A stretch of DNA of 34,833 nt from Pseudoselenomonas ruminantium (GCF_900104055.1 NZ_FNJQ01000032.1:1-34833); one strand, 5' to 3'; counted from the stretch's first letter, positions 1 through 8,553 are shown. Translations and numbers: made by a program. Notes: generated from the letters alone by a model not told the origin.

Positions 1-129
1 GTGAATACTGCGGCGCTTGAGAGCATATCAATATGCTTCTCAGAGCCACTTAATATAGATGGCGTTAGCCATCCGATATGATAGACAGAGCCATCCATCT
101 CCGATGGACACGGATGACTCCGCCATGGT

Positions 130-879
130 TTATGCTTCTTCCATTTCAGCCATACGCTGCCGCATGGATACATCGCCTTCCAGTTTCATTTTATAAGAAC
201 CAGGGATGATACGGTCCATGATGGCATCTGCCACAGCTCCGCCGCCAAGTTGGCTATGCCAGCCAGGAATGTCAAACTGTGAGCAGAAGATTGTGGCCGA
301 TTGCCCCCAGCGGCGCTCCAGAAGTTCCAGAAGCATCCGTTGCTGAAGCTCATTGATTGGGATTAGCAAAAACTCATCGAGAATCAGCATTTTGATTTTC
401 TGATACTTTTTCATAAGATCCAATTGAGCTGTTTTGGCTTCTGCTTCTGCATATTCTGCGAAGAAATCCGGCAGGCGCAAATAGAGAACTTTATAACCAT
501 CACGACATGCGTTGATTCCAAGCGCATTGGCTAGGAACGTCTTGCCGCTGCCAGTCGGTCCTAGAAACATGACATTCCGCTTTTTGTCAATGTAAGCATT
601 GGTACGGAGCATCTGAATTAGGTCCCGATCCAAGTGACGGTCCGGCCAGTACAAGATATCTTCCATATCAGCTGTGTTGCTGGGGAATTTCGCACTGGTG
701 ATGAGCTTTTTCAGCTTGGTATTCAAACGAACGTCAGATTCACGGTCAACAATGAGTGAAAAGCGCTCATTGAATGTCATGGATTCAAATTCCTCCGGAT
801 GTTCCATCTGATCCATATAAGTTTTTGCCATAACAGAGAGACGCATCTCCTGCAGCTTACGGACAGTTTCATTTACCAT
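130..879 (-). CDS. istB: IS21 transposition helper ATPase IstB
   Basis: This is the AAA+ ATPase that assists the IstA transposase in target capture and strand transfer. The protein is 249 residues from the chosen start, normal for the family. It has the Walker A motif GPTGSGKT and a Walker B-like hydrophobic run ending in LILDEF. The reading frame extends upstream to 948, but the ATG at 879 is preferred because it follows a strong GGAGGTGAG ribosome site (884-892) and begins with the usual IstB opening, MVNETVRKLQEM. This start overlaps the istA stop by 11 bases, indicating translational coupling. No frameshift or missing motif was seen, so the gene appears functional. Confidence 0.95.
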   Translation of the reverse strand: MVNETVRKLQEMRLSVMAKTYMDQMEHPEEFESMTFNERFSLIVDRESDVRLNTKLKKLITSAKFPSNTADMEDILYWPDRHLDRDLIQMLRTNAYIDKKRNVMFLGPTGSGKTFLANALGINACRDGYKVLYLRLPDFFAEYAEAEAKTAQLDLMKKYQKIKMLILDEFLLIPINELQQRMLLELLERRWGQSATIFCSQFDIPGWHSQLGGGAVADAIMDRIIPGSYKMKLEGDVSMRQRMAEMEEA

Positions 880-2407
880 GGTACTCACCTCCGTAATAAG
901 CTGCTCCTCTGACAAATGCATTCTGAGAATGCGCCGCAGGCTGCTCAATCTTGATATCCTGCTGAGTCACTAAGATGTTTTGGATGAGTTTATAGCGAGG
1001 TGATGGAACCTGCCGCAGTGCAAGCTCACAGGCAGTATTCAATCGTGGAATGCCGTATTGATCTGACAGTTTCAGGAGAGCAAGGCAGCCCTTGTAGGCT
1101 TGTTCTTCTACGCGGTAGCTGGCCAGCAGCCGCTCGATGACTGTGTGGACATGTTCGCCACATTTTTCTGACCACCGACGGAAGCGATTGCCATCCCATT
1201 GGCTGTATAGCTGATGATTTTTCGGCATATGTTCTTCCACAGTTGAATACTGTCCGCGTTTGCCAACGATTCTTTTGTGATTGGCGATCCGCCTCCCTTC
1301 TGTATAAATCTCTACAACATGGCTGGTAAGCCGCACATCCACACGCTTGCGGACATATTCGTAAGGAACTGAGTAGTTCTGATGGTCTACCGTGATATGG
1401 TAGTTGAGTTGAACCGTTGCCTTTTTCCAGTCTGCGTACTCATATGGGCACTGCGGTAACGGACGAAGAAATGGACACTCCTCCATATGGAATATAGAAC
1501 TGCGTGAGCCATCTTTTTTCTGGAAGGGGGCTTCGTTGAACCGGTACAGTTCCTCCTGAATTGCCTGATTCATCTCGTAAAGGTCGAAAAACTTTCGATT
1601 GCGGAGTTTGGCAATGATATGAGTCGTTACTTGGCCGACGCTTCCCTCAACAGCAGCTTTATCCTTTGGAGCCAGCACACGTGCTGGCAACAATGCCATC
1701 CCGTAATGGTCTGCAAATTCTTGATAAGAGCGATTGGCAATGGGATCCTCATGTTTTCGATGCGAAATGATACCGGTGCGGAGATTATCTGACACGAGTA
1801 ATCTGGCGCTGCCGCCAAGAAACTCCATGAGATGAATATGGGCCTGAATCCACGAATGTTCTTTCATATCACGGCATGCCTCTGCATAGCAATACATGCT
1901 GAACGGCAAGGTGGCGACAAACAAGTACGCTTTCGTAACCGCACCAGTTTCAGGATTATACAACTTAAGCGTAGTACCAGCCCAATCTACCATAAGCCGC
2001 TCAGCTGGCTTGTGATGAATATGCATGGTAAGGTGGTGATGGTCGACAAAATCACGATACCGCTTACAAAATTGGGAATACATGAAATATAGCTTATTAG
2101 CCTGCCGGCAGTCTGCTGCATATTCTTCCCATAGGAGTTTTAGCGTTACACCGCTTTTCAAGAGCTCCTTATGAATGAATTCATAGTCTGGCTGAACCTG
2201 ACCAGGCAAATCTGCTTCAGCAGGAAAGAGGTGATGATGCAATGCTGCCAAATCCATACCATCCAAAGCAGCCGCATCCAGCGGATGCTCGTGGCAAGCC
2301 TTGACGACTTTAGCCACCGTGTTGCGGGATACCCGGAGAACAGCGGCAATAGACCGCTGACTCTCACCTTTGAAAAAGCGATGAAGAATCTCTTTTTCCT
2401 TGGACAT
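869..2407 (-). CDS. istA: IS21 transposase IstA (DDE integrase type)
   Basis: The protein is about 512 residues. The N-terminus holds a helix-turn-helix (GESQRSIAAVLRVSRNTVAK), followed by an rve-type DDE integrase core. The first catalytic Asp lies in MVDWAGTT and the second in LLVSDNL. An acidic residue in the segment around KAAVEGSVGQV completes the triad. A C-terminal beta-rich domain carries the YSVPYEYV segment common in IstA. The start is the ATG at 2407, behind an AAGGAG site. The in-frame GTG four codons upstream overlaps that site and is rejected. The gene is followed by istB with an 11-base overlap. It appears intact and is the catalytic component of the element that interrupted the neighbouring glycosyltransferase. 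Confidence 0.95.
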   Translation of the reverse strand: MSKEKEILHRFFKGESQRSIAAVLRVSRNTVAKVVKACHEHPLDAAALDGMDLAALHHHLFPAEADLPGQVQPDYEFIHKELLKSGVTLKLLWEEYAADCRQANKLYFMYSQFCKRYRDFVDHHHLTMHIHHKPAERLMVDWAGTTLKLYNPETGAVTKAYLFVATLPFSMYCYAEACRDMKEHSWIQAHIHLMEFLGGSARLLVSDNLRTGIISHRKHEDPIANRSYQEFADHYGMALLPARVLAPKDKAAVEGSVGQVTTHIIAKLRNRKFFDLYEMNQAIQEELYRFNEAPFQKKDGSRSSIFHMEECPFLRPLPQCPYEYADWKKATVQLNYHITVDHQNYSVPYEYVRKRVDVRLTSHVVEIYTEGRRIANHKRIVGKRGQYSTVEEHMPKNHQLYSQWDGNRFRRWSEKCGEHVHTVIERLLASYRVEEQAYKGCLALLKLSDQYGIPRLNTACELALRQVPSPRYKLIQNILVTQQDIKIEQPAAHSQNAFVRGAAYYGGEYHGK

Positions 2408-2476
2408 GAAAAACCACACTCCTTATACAATGAATTCGTGGACCATTCCACGTGTCCATTGTACCGCGACACTGAG

Positions 2477-2564
2477 TGGCTCTCTAGAGCGTATTGGATT
2501 TAATTTTAGGGGCGGCTCCGTGCAGCGTAACAGGTGGCTCTCAATAGGAGATTGACCTGGCTCT
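2477..2564. repeat. IS21 right-end multiple repeats (TGGCTCT boxes)
   Basis: Three copies of TGGCTCT occur at 2477-2483, 2535-2541 and 2558-2564. The first two extend to GTGGCTCT. They are the inverse of the AGAGCCA copies at 42-48 and 87-93 near the other end. In IS21-family elements such repeats are the IstA binding sites; assignment here is by position and similarity. Confidence 0.7.
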
Positions 2565-2581
2565 GCGGAGCGGAATACTCA

Positions 2582-3429
2582 AAGAGTATAGGATTATACA
2601 TGGTCACATGGAAAGTTTAGGCTTTATTTATATGGGAATAGCATATTTGTTTAGAGTTCCTTGTCGTATCGCACATGCTCACAATTCTGCTTGTGAAAAA
2701 ACATTAAAAGGTTATGTTAAAAGTATATTAAAAAAAGGGTTTTCTACATTTGCTACAGACTTGTTTGCGTGTTCGAATGTTGCTGGTAAGTATATGTTTG
2801 GTGATGAAGCAAATTATTCTATTGTTAATAATTCAATTGAATTATTAACTTTTAGCTATAGCAAAGAGGCTAGAAATATTATTAGAAATGAGTTGGGAAT
2901 AACAAAAGATACTTGTGTTATAGGACATATTGGTAGATTTGAAAAACAAAAGAATCATGAGCTTTTAATAGATATTTTTTTGGAAATAAATCGGCATATT
3001 AATTCGAAGTTATTATTGGTGGGAACTGGATCGCTAGAAAAAAATATTCGTAAAAAGGTATCTGCTTATGGTTTGGAATCTGATGTGATGTTTTTAGGAA
3101 ACAGAAGAGACTGTGCTAGGATATATCAAGGAATGGATGCATTCGTAATGCCATCGTTTTTTGAGGGCCTGCCAGTAACAGGGGTGGAAGCACAAGTTAG
3201 TGGGTTACAGTGCTTCTTTTCTGATAGTATTTCATCGGAATTGAAAATAGGGGAAGCTTCATATTTTCTACCTATAAAGGCTCCCGCTGAAGAATGGTCT
3301 AATTGTATTATAAAGAAAATATTAAACAAGAAAGATCGGTACCGATTAAGCATGTGTGCTAGTGATGCTAGATTTGACATAGAAAAACAATCGGAACGAT
3401 TAGAAAGATTTTATTTAAGATGGGCATAA
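2582..3429 (+). pseudogene. EpsF-like family 4 glycosyltransferase, 5' part cut off by IS21
   Basis: This is a retaining GT4-type glycosyltransferase of exopolysaccharide synthesis. The visible part has RIAHAHNS, the Rossmann-domain opening GHIGRFEKQKNHE, and the donor-binding segment PSFFEGLPVTGVEAQ with the EX7E-type spacing. The first possible ATG is at 2608, but it is not the true start. The same frame reads upstream as KEYRIIHGH up to the IS21 edge, which matches the family's internal IIHxH motif just before the HSHN region. Roughly the first 80-100 residues, including the acceptor-side N-terminal domain, are therefore missing. The remnant is likely inactive unless translated from a start inside the IS. 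It is AT-rich, and is followed after 3 bases by a polymerase gene. Confidence 0.85.
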
Positions 3430-3432
3430 TGT

Positions 3433-4554
3433 ATGTTAACTTTATTTTTTTATACATTGATTGATTTTATAGCAATATTACTTGTAGCAATATCGGATAG
3501 CGCGAATAAGGTTATAAAACTAAGCTTTATAGGTAATAGGTATATTCATTTGTCAGAGTTCCTATATTTTATCTCTGCGGTATTGCTCTTTATGATAGTT
3601 GCATTGCGTGATAATGTTGGGGCAGACTTTTCAATATATGCTAACGCATATTTAAACATTATTCATGATGATTTAAATGAGACTGAAAAAAATTGGTTGG
3701 GAATAGGATATGTAATTTTATGTAACGTTATTGGTGTATTTGCTGGAAATTCATATCACTGGATGTTTGCTGTAGTAGCAGCTATAACAATTGCATCATT
3801 CTATATTGCTTTTTACCTAGCAAATAAACAGAGAACTTGGAGTGTGACTTTGTTTATTGGCTTTTGCTTATATTATCAATGTTTTAATCAAGCGAGGCAG
3901 ATGCTGGCTGTAGCAATATGTTCTTTGGCCTATATCGCTTTAATGAAAAAAAGAACAAGTGTTTTTATAATCGTTGTAGTAATTGCTATGTTGTTTCATT
4001 CTTCAGCAATTGTAATGATGTTGTTATTGATTGCTAATAAAATAAAATTTAATGTTAGTAAAATTTTTGTCTTCTTGTTTATATCTATAGCTTCAATGAT
4101 AGTATTCGATATATTTGTTGATTTGATGAGTAAATCTTTCTACGGAATGATATATATTGGTTCTGAAATGTATGATGTGTCGTTTAAAACATCAGTGATA
4201 ATTAATACGGTGTTTAGAGCACTATTGTTGATGTTTTGTATGTTTTTTTATAATAAACTTATTCATAATAATGAAGAGAATAGAATATTGATAAATACTG
4301 GTTTTATATGCTTGTTCTTTCAAATCCTAACATTAAAAAGTTACTTGTTTGGGAGAATAACGACATACTTCTTTATAACATATTTGTTTATTATGCCCCG
4401 AATATTTGAGTTGATATGTAAGCATACCGTGATTAGAGATAGGGTGGTGGTTAAATTCTTATTTGGTGTAAGTATAATGATATATCATTATACCTATTAC
4501 TTTATGGTTGCGAAGGATTCTGGTTATGATAAATATGATACTTTCTTGTTTTAG
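3433..4554 (+). CDS. EpsG/Wzy-like polysaccharide polymerase, membrane protein
   Basis: This 373-residue protein is very hydrophobic, with about ten predicted membrane segments spread along its length. The segment RDNVGADFSIYANAY in the first third matches the EpsG-type signature (R-x-NVG-x-D-x-x-x-Y) of polymerases that join lipid-linked oligosaccharide repeat units at the outer face of the cytoplasmic membrane. FNQARQMLAVAICSLAY in the middle also fits this family. It starts 3 bases after the truncated glycosyltransferase stop and is followed 9 bases later by a second glycosyltransferase, so the three form one operon. Base composition is strongly AT-rich, unlike the mut genes further right. 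Wzy-type polymerases diverge widely, so substrate cannot be predicted. Confidence 0.8.
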   Translation: MLTLFFYTLIDFIAILLVAISDSANKVIKLSFIGNRYIHLSEFLYFISAVLLFMIVALRDNVGADFSIYANAYLNIIHDDLNETEKNWLGIGYVILCNVIGVFAGNSYHWMFAVVAAITIASFYIAFYLANKQRTWSVTLFIGFCLYYQCFNQARQMLAVAICSLAYIALMKKRTSVFIIVVVIAMLFHSSAIVMMLLLIANKIKFNVSKIFVFLFISIASMIVFDIFVDLMSKSFYGMIYIGSEMYDVSFKTSVIINTVFRALLLMFCMFFYNKLIHNNEENRILINTGFICLFFQILTLKSYLFGRITTYFFITYLFIMPRIFELICKHTVIRDRVVVKFLFGVSIMIYHYTYYFMVAKDSGYDKYDTFLF

Positions 4555-4563
4555 GGGACTTTT

Positions 4564-5685
4564 ATGTATAGTGAGAACGGAATGCAAATAAAAGAAAATA
4601 ATAATGTATTGATGATGTATTTTGATTCACAACGAAATGTTATGGGGGATTTATATAAAAATATTGCTAATACTATGCGTTATAAAGAACGTATTATATT
4701 GGTTTTTCCATCATCATACAATACGGAGGAATACAGTAATGATTTCTTATATAAAATTAAAGAAGATGTAAGTAGCGAAAAAAATAAAATTAAACGTATT
4801 TATAAACTTATTGTATTTATAAAAAGACTAAAAAAAATTATAAAAGATTGTAATATTAAAAAAGTGTATTTTCAAATTGATCAATTAGTATATGATTATA
4901 TTTTTTTACTAATGAATCGTAATCTTAAAACGATAATGTGGATACATGATATATCTGTACATGAAGGAGAGGGATTTATAGCTGAATTAAAAAAAATATT
5001 AGCTGAATATTGTTTGCTTCCGAAAATAGATAATTTTTTTGTTAGTTATAATAAGGCAAAGAATGAATTCGCTGAAATATATGGAATAGATTACATAAAA
5101 AAGACTGAAGTGATATATATTCCTAGATTAGTTGAATTGGAGTTTGAAGATATAAAGAATGCTGCTCATGAAATAGAATATGATTTTATATTTTATGGGA
5201 GGATAGAAAAGTATAAAGGTTTAGATTTGTTGATAGAAGCGATGAATAATCCTTTTTTAAAAAATAGCAAACTACTTATAATAGGTCGAGGAAGAGAAGA
5301 TAGGTATATTAAGAATTGCATTTGTAATACACCAAATATCCAGTTTATAAATACATATGTATCCAATAGAGAGTTGGCAAATTATATTACAAAATCAAAA
5401 TTTGTAATTTTGCCATATAGAAATGCTACAGGAACGCAAACAATACAATTGGCTAATTATTACGGGAAAATGGTATTAGCTACACGTTTCGGTTGCTTTA
5501 CAGAATATATTGAGGACGGTGTGAATGGCATATTAATAAAAGAGTGTACATCTAAAGCTATAGCAGGAGCAATGTATGAGGCTTTACATAATAAAGAAAT
5601 AGAAGAAAAACGAATTGAAAGCAGATTGAGTATGTTTGATTTATCGACTGCTGTACGTAAAATAGAAAATGTTTTAATGAATTGA
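4564..5685 (+). CDS. Glycosyltransferase, GT4-like (GT-B fold)
   Basis: This is a 373-residue cytoplasmic glycosyltransferase. The C-terminal half has the family signature: FYGRIEKYKGLDLLIEAM opens the second Rossmann domain, then LLIIGRG, and the nucleotide-sugar pocket region ATGTQTIQLANYYGKMVLATRFG. The last corresponds to the EX7E region, but with Gln in place of the first Glu and no obvious second Glu, so the donor-site acids are not canonical. The N-terminal half is poorly conserved, Lys/Ile-rich and AT-rich. No membrane segment is evident. It follows the polymerase gene by 9 bases, so it probably adds a sugar to the same repeat unit. A GT1/GT4 Pfam match is expected; sugar specificity is unknown. 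Confidence 0.85.
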   Translation: MYSENGMQIKENNNVLMMYFDSQRNVMGDLYKNIANTMRYKERIILVFPSSYNTEEYSNDFLYKIKEDVSSEKNKIKRIYKLIVFIKRLKKIIKDCNIKKVYFQIDQLVYDYIFLLMNRNLKTIMWIHDISVHEGEGFIAELKKILAEYCLLPKIDNFFVSYNKAKNEFAEIYGIDYIKKTEVIYIPRLVELEFEDIKNAAHEIEYDFIFYGRIEKYKGLDLLIEAMNNPFLKNSKLLIIGRGREDRYIKNCICNTPNIQFINTYVSNRELANYITKSKFVILPYRNATGTQTIQLANYYGKMVLATRFGCFTEYIEDGVNGILIKECTSKAIAGAMYEALHNKEIEEKRIESRLSMFDLSTAVRKIENVLMN

Positions 5686-5743
5686 TTGGTTGATGATTGG
5701 GAAATAATAACTATTCAGTCGTCCTTTGATGTCATTTAAGGAA

Positions 5744-6195
5744 TCTATTGAATTTGTCGATATTTCTCAATGCGTGTAAATCTAACCTGGAAACTCCGCT
5801 TGCATACATCCGCCAAGAAATACTTGGCAGTGCTGCGCCCAATTTTGATGAAACATATATTCGTGTAAATGGCAAGCAGCAATATATGCACACAGCCTCC
5901 AAATAAAATGCCACCTAATCCCGATTCAGTATTCTTCCGTATCTTTCCTTGTGCTTTCACGATTATGATCGAGGCAAAGAAGAAGCGGATAGCAAAGGGA
6001 AAGGATGATGCTGGAGATTACTATAAGAAGCGTTACCTGACAGAGTTCAGCGATTTGATAAAAATAGGTCAGGTTGAACATCCTCCCATACTCTATATGA
6101 GCACCGCAAAGAAGAGATCTTGTCACCCTCTGCAAGCTTTGGAATTACTTTTTCAGGGGACTTCTATATTGGCTTTAGATGGGACGACTGAATAG
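5744..6195 (+). pseudogene. Decayed transposase remnant, IS66-like
   Basis: This stretch has no intact gene. One frame reads a plausible transposase piece ending at the stop at 5904-5906. It contains FDETYIRVNGKQQYMHTAS (DET at 5847-5855), which resembles the first catalytic Asp region of IS66 transposases (DET, basic residue, V-x-GK, aromatic, H). Other short coding-like fragments follow in different frames, for example HDYDRGKEEADSK around 5960-6000 and EHRKEEILSPSASFG near 6100-6145. This suggests several frameshifts and deletions. The G+C content is higher than that of the glycosyltransferase block on its left. The IS66 call rests on one motif; another DDE family is possible. Confidence 0.45.
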
Positions 6196-6366
6196 TTACT
6201 TAGAAAGCATGTAATAAATTGCTTTCTAATGTCAAATTTAATTGCCTGTAAAAGGTTGGGATGTATATACTTATGCTTGCCATTTGATGCTTGTTACGTA
6301 TTACGTGAGCTTGTAAAAAAAGAATAAAAGAAAGTTCGGTATTAAAATTTTTTCGCGAAAATAAAA

Positions 6367-6385
6367 ACGAGTCTTTTAGACTCGT
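6367..6385 (-). terminator. Rho-independent terminator of the mntA-hepT operon
   Basis: ACGAGTC and GACTCGT form a perfect 7-bp stem with a 5-base loop. On the minus strand the stem is followed by a T-rich run, and it lies about 22 bases after the hepT stop. The surrounding 6196-6407 interval holds no other recognisable feature. Confidence 0.75.
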
Positions 6386-6407
6386 CATAAAGTGAAGATT
6401 GAAAGTG

Positions 6408-6761
6408 TTAGTGATTAAATAGGATCCTTTCGTTAATATTTGCTTTTAGTTCAGGAATGTTTTTTACTGCGGTCATCCATATCATATCTTTGTTCATGGA
6501 ACGGTAGTCATGGGCGAAAAGGTCGCGCATGCCTTTTATAGCTTTCCAAGGTATGGTGGGTGTGGATTGGCATAGCTCTAGAGACAGTCGTTTGGCGAGT
6601 TCACCGATTTGCATGATGGGCATTGCACAGGCGTTACGGAATACAGGATTATTTAAAAATTTTTCTTTATCATTGCCGTATTCAGACAAGGCTAATTCTA
6701 CTTCATCGCAATACTTTAGGATATGTTCGAGTATCTGCCTGTCTTTGTTGTTAAGCAGCAT
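6408..6761 (-). CDS. hepT: HepT-like HEPN toxin (DUF86)
   Basis: This 117-residue protein belongs to the HEPN/DUF86 family, the RNase toxin partner of MntA nucleotidyltransferases. The catalytic R-x4-H-x-Y motif is present as R79, H84 and Y86 in the segment RDLFAHDYR. All-helical composition and length fit the family. The IGELAKRLS segment is also typical. It starts 11 bases inside the end of mntA, the usual coupled arrangement, with an AGGAAA ribosome site upstream. In characterised HepT/MntA pairs, the antitoxin modifies the toxin by adding AMP residues to the tyrosine near the motif. Y86 is the obvious target here. The gene looks intact. An alternative role as an uncharacterised DUF86 protein is less likely given the partner. 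Confidence 0.9.
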   Translation of the reverse strand: MLLNNKDRQILEHILKYCDEVELALSEYGNDKEKFLNNPVFRNACAMPIMQIGELAKRLSLELCQSTPTIPWKAIKGMRDLFAHDYRSMNKDMIWMTAVKNIPELKANINERILFNH

Positions 6762-7047
6762 AGAGCAATATTTCCTCGCTTTCCAGATTTTTTCGTAGGG
6801 GAGTATCCAAAGAGGTTATGCTGGCACTGATAATATCAACTTCTATTCCCAGCGCAGCTATGATGTCTTGCCGGAAGGAGCTTAGCGTGAATAGATCTTC
6901 GATGTTTCCGGCTTCGATTCGTATATCAATATCGCTGCCTTCTTTAGCATCACCACGAGCATATGAGCCAAATAAGAAAACTTTTTTGACCATGTATTGT
7001 TTGCAAATGGGAGTGATTTTTTCTTTGATAGCATCTATTGTATACAC
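6751..7047 (-). CDS. mntA: MntA-like minimal nucleotidyltransferase antitoxin
   Basis: This short nucleotidyltransferase (98 residues from the chosen start) has the polymerase-beta-type motif GSYARGDAKEGSDIDI, with the two metal-binding Asp residues of the D-x-D pair. In the MntA/HepT system it acts as the antitoxin by AMPylating HepT. The chosen start is the GTG at 7047, about 8 bases after GGAGG. A GTG at 7056 lies inside the ribosome site and is unlikely. Its 3' end overlaps hepT by 11 bases. It is transcribed away from the divergent manC gene. The pair sits between a transposase remnant and the GDP-mannose operon, a typical accessory-gene position. Confidence 0.9.
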   Translation of the reverse strand: MYTIDAIKEKITPICKQYMVKKVFLFGSYARGDAKEGSDIDIRIEAGNIEDLFTLSSFRQDIIAALGIEVDIISASITSLDTPLRKNLESEEILLYAA

Positions 7048-7107
7048 TTTATCCACCTCCGGTTTCGCTTGAAAGCAAGTATTTGCTAGAGAAACTGTCT
7101 TTTCTTA

Positions 7108-7136
7108 ATTATATCATGAGATGCCGAAAATAAAAA
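7108..7136 (-). promoter_or_regulatory. Possible promoter of mntA-hepT
   Basis: A TATAAT -10 box is present on the minus strand (7108-7113), about 60 bases upstream of the mntA start. The -35 position 17 bases away (7131-7136) reads TTTTTA and is weak. The 134-base divergent interval to manC holds no other clear element. Confidence 0.35.
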
Positions 7137-7181
7137 TAATATTCAGTAAAATAATTTGCAAACATTGGGGAGGTTGTTGTA

Positions 7182-8549
7182 TTGAAAATCATAATCCTGG
7201 CCGGTGGTGGCGGTTCACGGCTGTTTCCGTTGTCGCGGAAGTCTTATCCGAAGCAGTTTCTGAAATTGGAAGATGATAGTTCCCTGCTGGCGCATACGGT
7301 GCAGCGGTTCATGTCTTTTGTGGCGGCAGAGGATATTATTGTCATCACGAATCAGAAGTATTTGTATCATGTGCAGAATGAACTTAGTGAGTGTAATGCG
7401 GAGGCAGCGCATGTCCTGCTGGAACCTGTGGCCCGGAACACAGCACCGGCCATTGCCCTTAGTGCAGAGTTTTGTCGTTCGCAGCTGGAGTGCAGCGATG
7501 ATGAGATTCTGCTGGTGGCAGCGGCTGATCATGTGATTCGTCCGTTGAATCGTTTTAAGTATTGCGTGTATGAGGCTGAGCTGGCGGCTCAGGCTGGTAG
7601 GCTGGTGACATTTGGTATTCCTGCTGTAAAGCCGGAAACTGGTTATGGATATATTGAAGCTGGGGAAAGTTTCGGTGGCGGCAGGCAGGTGGTGTCCTTC
7701 AAGGAAAAGCCTGACTTAGCAGTGGCGCAGCAGTATGTGGCAGCGGGCAATTATTATTGGAATTCCGGGATGTTTGCATTTTCCTTAGGAACAATCCGGC
7801 AGGAGTTTGCGCTCTATCAGCCGGATATTGCAGAGCCGATGGAACAGGGATATGAATATATGTTGTCACATTTTGCTGATCTGCCGGAGATTTCCATTGA
7901 TTATGCGGTGGCTGAACGTTCGCGAAATGTATGCATGGTGGAGCTTTCCTGCTATTGGAATGACATTGGTTCTTGGGATGCCATGTATGACATCCTGCCC
8001 AAAGATGATAACGGCAATGCGGTTAAGGGCGATGTACTGGCGCTGGATTGTAAAGATTCCCTGATTATGGGACGGGACAGGTTGATTGCCGGTATCGGCT
8101 TTGATGATTTGCTGTTGGTGGAGACTGATGATGTGATCGTGGTGGCGAAAAAAGGTGAGTCGCAGAAAGTCAAAAATGTGGTCGAGCGATTAAAGACCAT
8201 GAAGCGTAAAGAAGCGGTGGAACATACCACGATTTTCCATGCCTGGGGGACGTCTTCCATTATCGGTAATGGAAAGGGCTATCGCATGAAAAAAGTCCGG
8301 GTTATGCCGGGGAAGAAATTGTCTCTGCAAATGCATTACCATCGGACGGAACATTGGGTAGTTCTTAGAGGAACAGCAGAAGTAGTACGGGGAAATGAGC
8401 ATATGTATATCCATGAGGAAGAATCCGTATTTATTCCGCAAACGATAAAACATCAGCTCTCCAATCCCGGCAAAATCCCGCTGGAACTAATTGAAATACA
8501 GAATGGTGCTTATATCAGTGAAGATGACATTGTAAGATTTGAGGAATGA
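7182..8549 (+). CDS. manC: Mannose-1-phosphate guanylyltransferase / mannose-6-phosphate isomerase
   Basis: This 455-residue bifunctional enzyme of type II phosphomannose isomerase/GMP has two parts. The N-terminal nucleotidyltransferase (about 1-280) begins with the pyrophosphorylase signature GGGGSRLFPLSRKSYPKQF and makes GDP-mannose from GTP and mannose-1-phosphate. The C-terminal cupin (about 350-455) carries metal-ligand-type residues in LQMHYHRTEHWVV and converts fructose-6-phosphate to mannose-6-phosphate. Translation starts at TTG 7182 behind GGGGAGG. It is the first gene of a co-directional operon and is followed 4 bases later by the mutase gene, so together they supply GDP-mannose. 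GDP-mannose may serve the polysaccharide genes on either side. The G+C is clearly higher than in the glycosyltransferase block. Confidence 0.93.
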   Translation: MKIIILAGGGGSRLFPLSRKSYPKQFLKLEDDSSLLAHTVQRFMSFVAAEDIIVITNQKYLYHVQNELSECNAEAAHVLLEPVARNTAPAIALSAEFCRSQLECSDDEILLVAAADHVIRPLNRFKYCVYEAELAAQAGRLVTFGIPAVKPETGYGYIEAGESFGGGRQVVSFKEKPDLAVAQQYVAAGNYYWNSGMFAFSLGTIRQEFALYQPDIAEPMEQGYEYMLSHFADLPEISIDYAVAERSRNVCMVELSCYWNDIGSWDAMYDILPKDDNGNAVKGDVLALDCKDSLIMGRDRLIAGIGFDDLLLVETDDVIVVAKKGESQKVKNVVERLKTMKRKEAVEHTTIFHAWGTSSIIGNGKGYRMKKVRVMPGKKLSLQMHYHRTEHWVVLRGTAEVVRGNEHMYIHEEESVFIPQTIKHQLSNPGKIPLELIEIQNGAYISEDDIVRFEE

Positions 8550-8553
8550 TTGG

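Larger units (their letters stand above)
2..2581 (-). mobile_element. IS21-family insertion sequence, essentially complete
   Basis: The element carries istA and istB in the usual order on the minus strand. The proposed ends read TGAATACT (left, from base 2) and TGAGTATT (right end read on the minus strand, from base 2581), which match at 6 of 8 positions and are followed by further partial similarity. Inside each end are several copies of an AGAGCCA box in inverted orientation: 42-48 and 87-93 on the left, and as TGGCTCT at 2477-2483, 2535-2541 and 2558-2564 on the right. Multiple subterminal repeats are typical of IS21 ends. The left flank lies outside the window, so the target duplication cannot be tested. 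Both genes look intact, so the element may be active. Exact ends are inferred. Confidence 0.8.

Noticed and set aside
6200-6366. Intergenic stretch before hepT that might hold a small gene
   Set aside because: Only short frames without ribosome sites were seen; nothing beyond the terminator can be supported.
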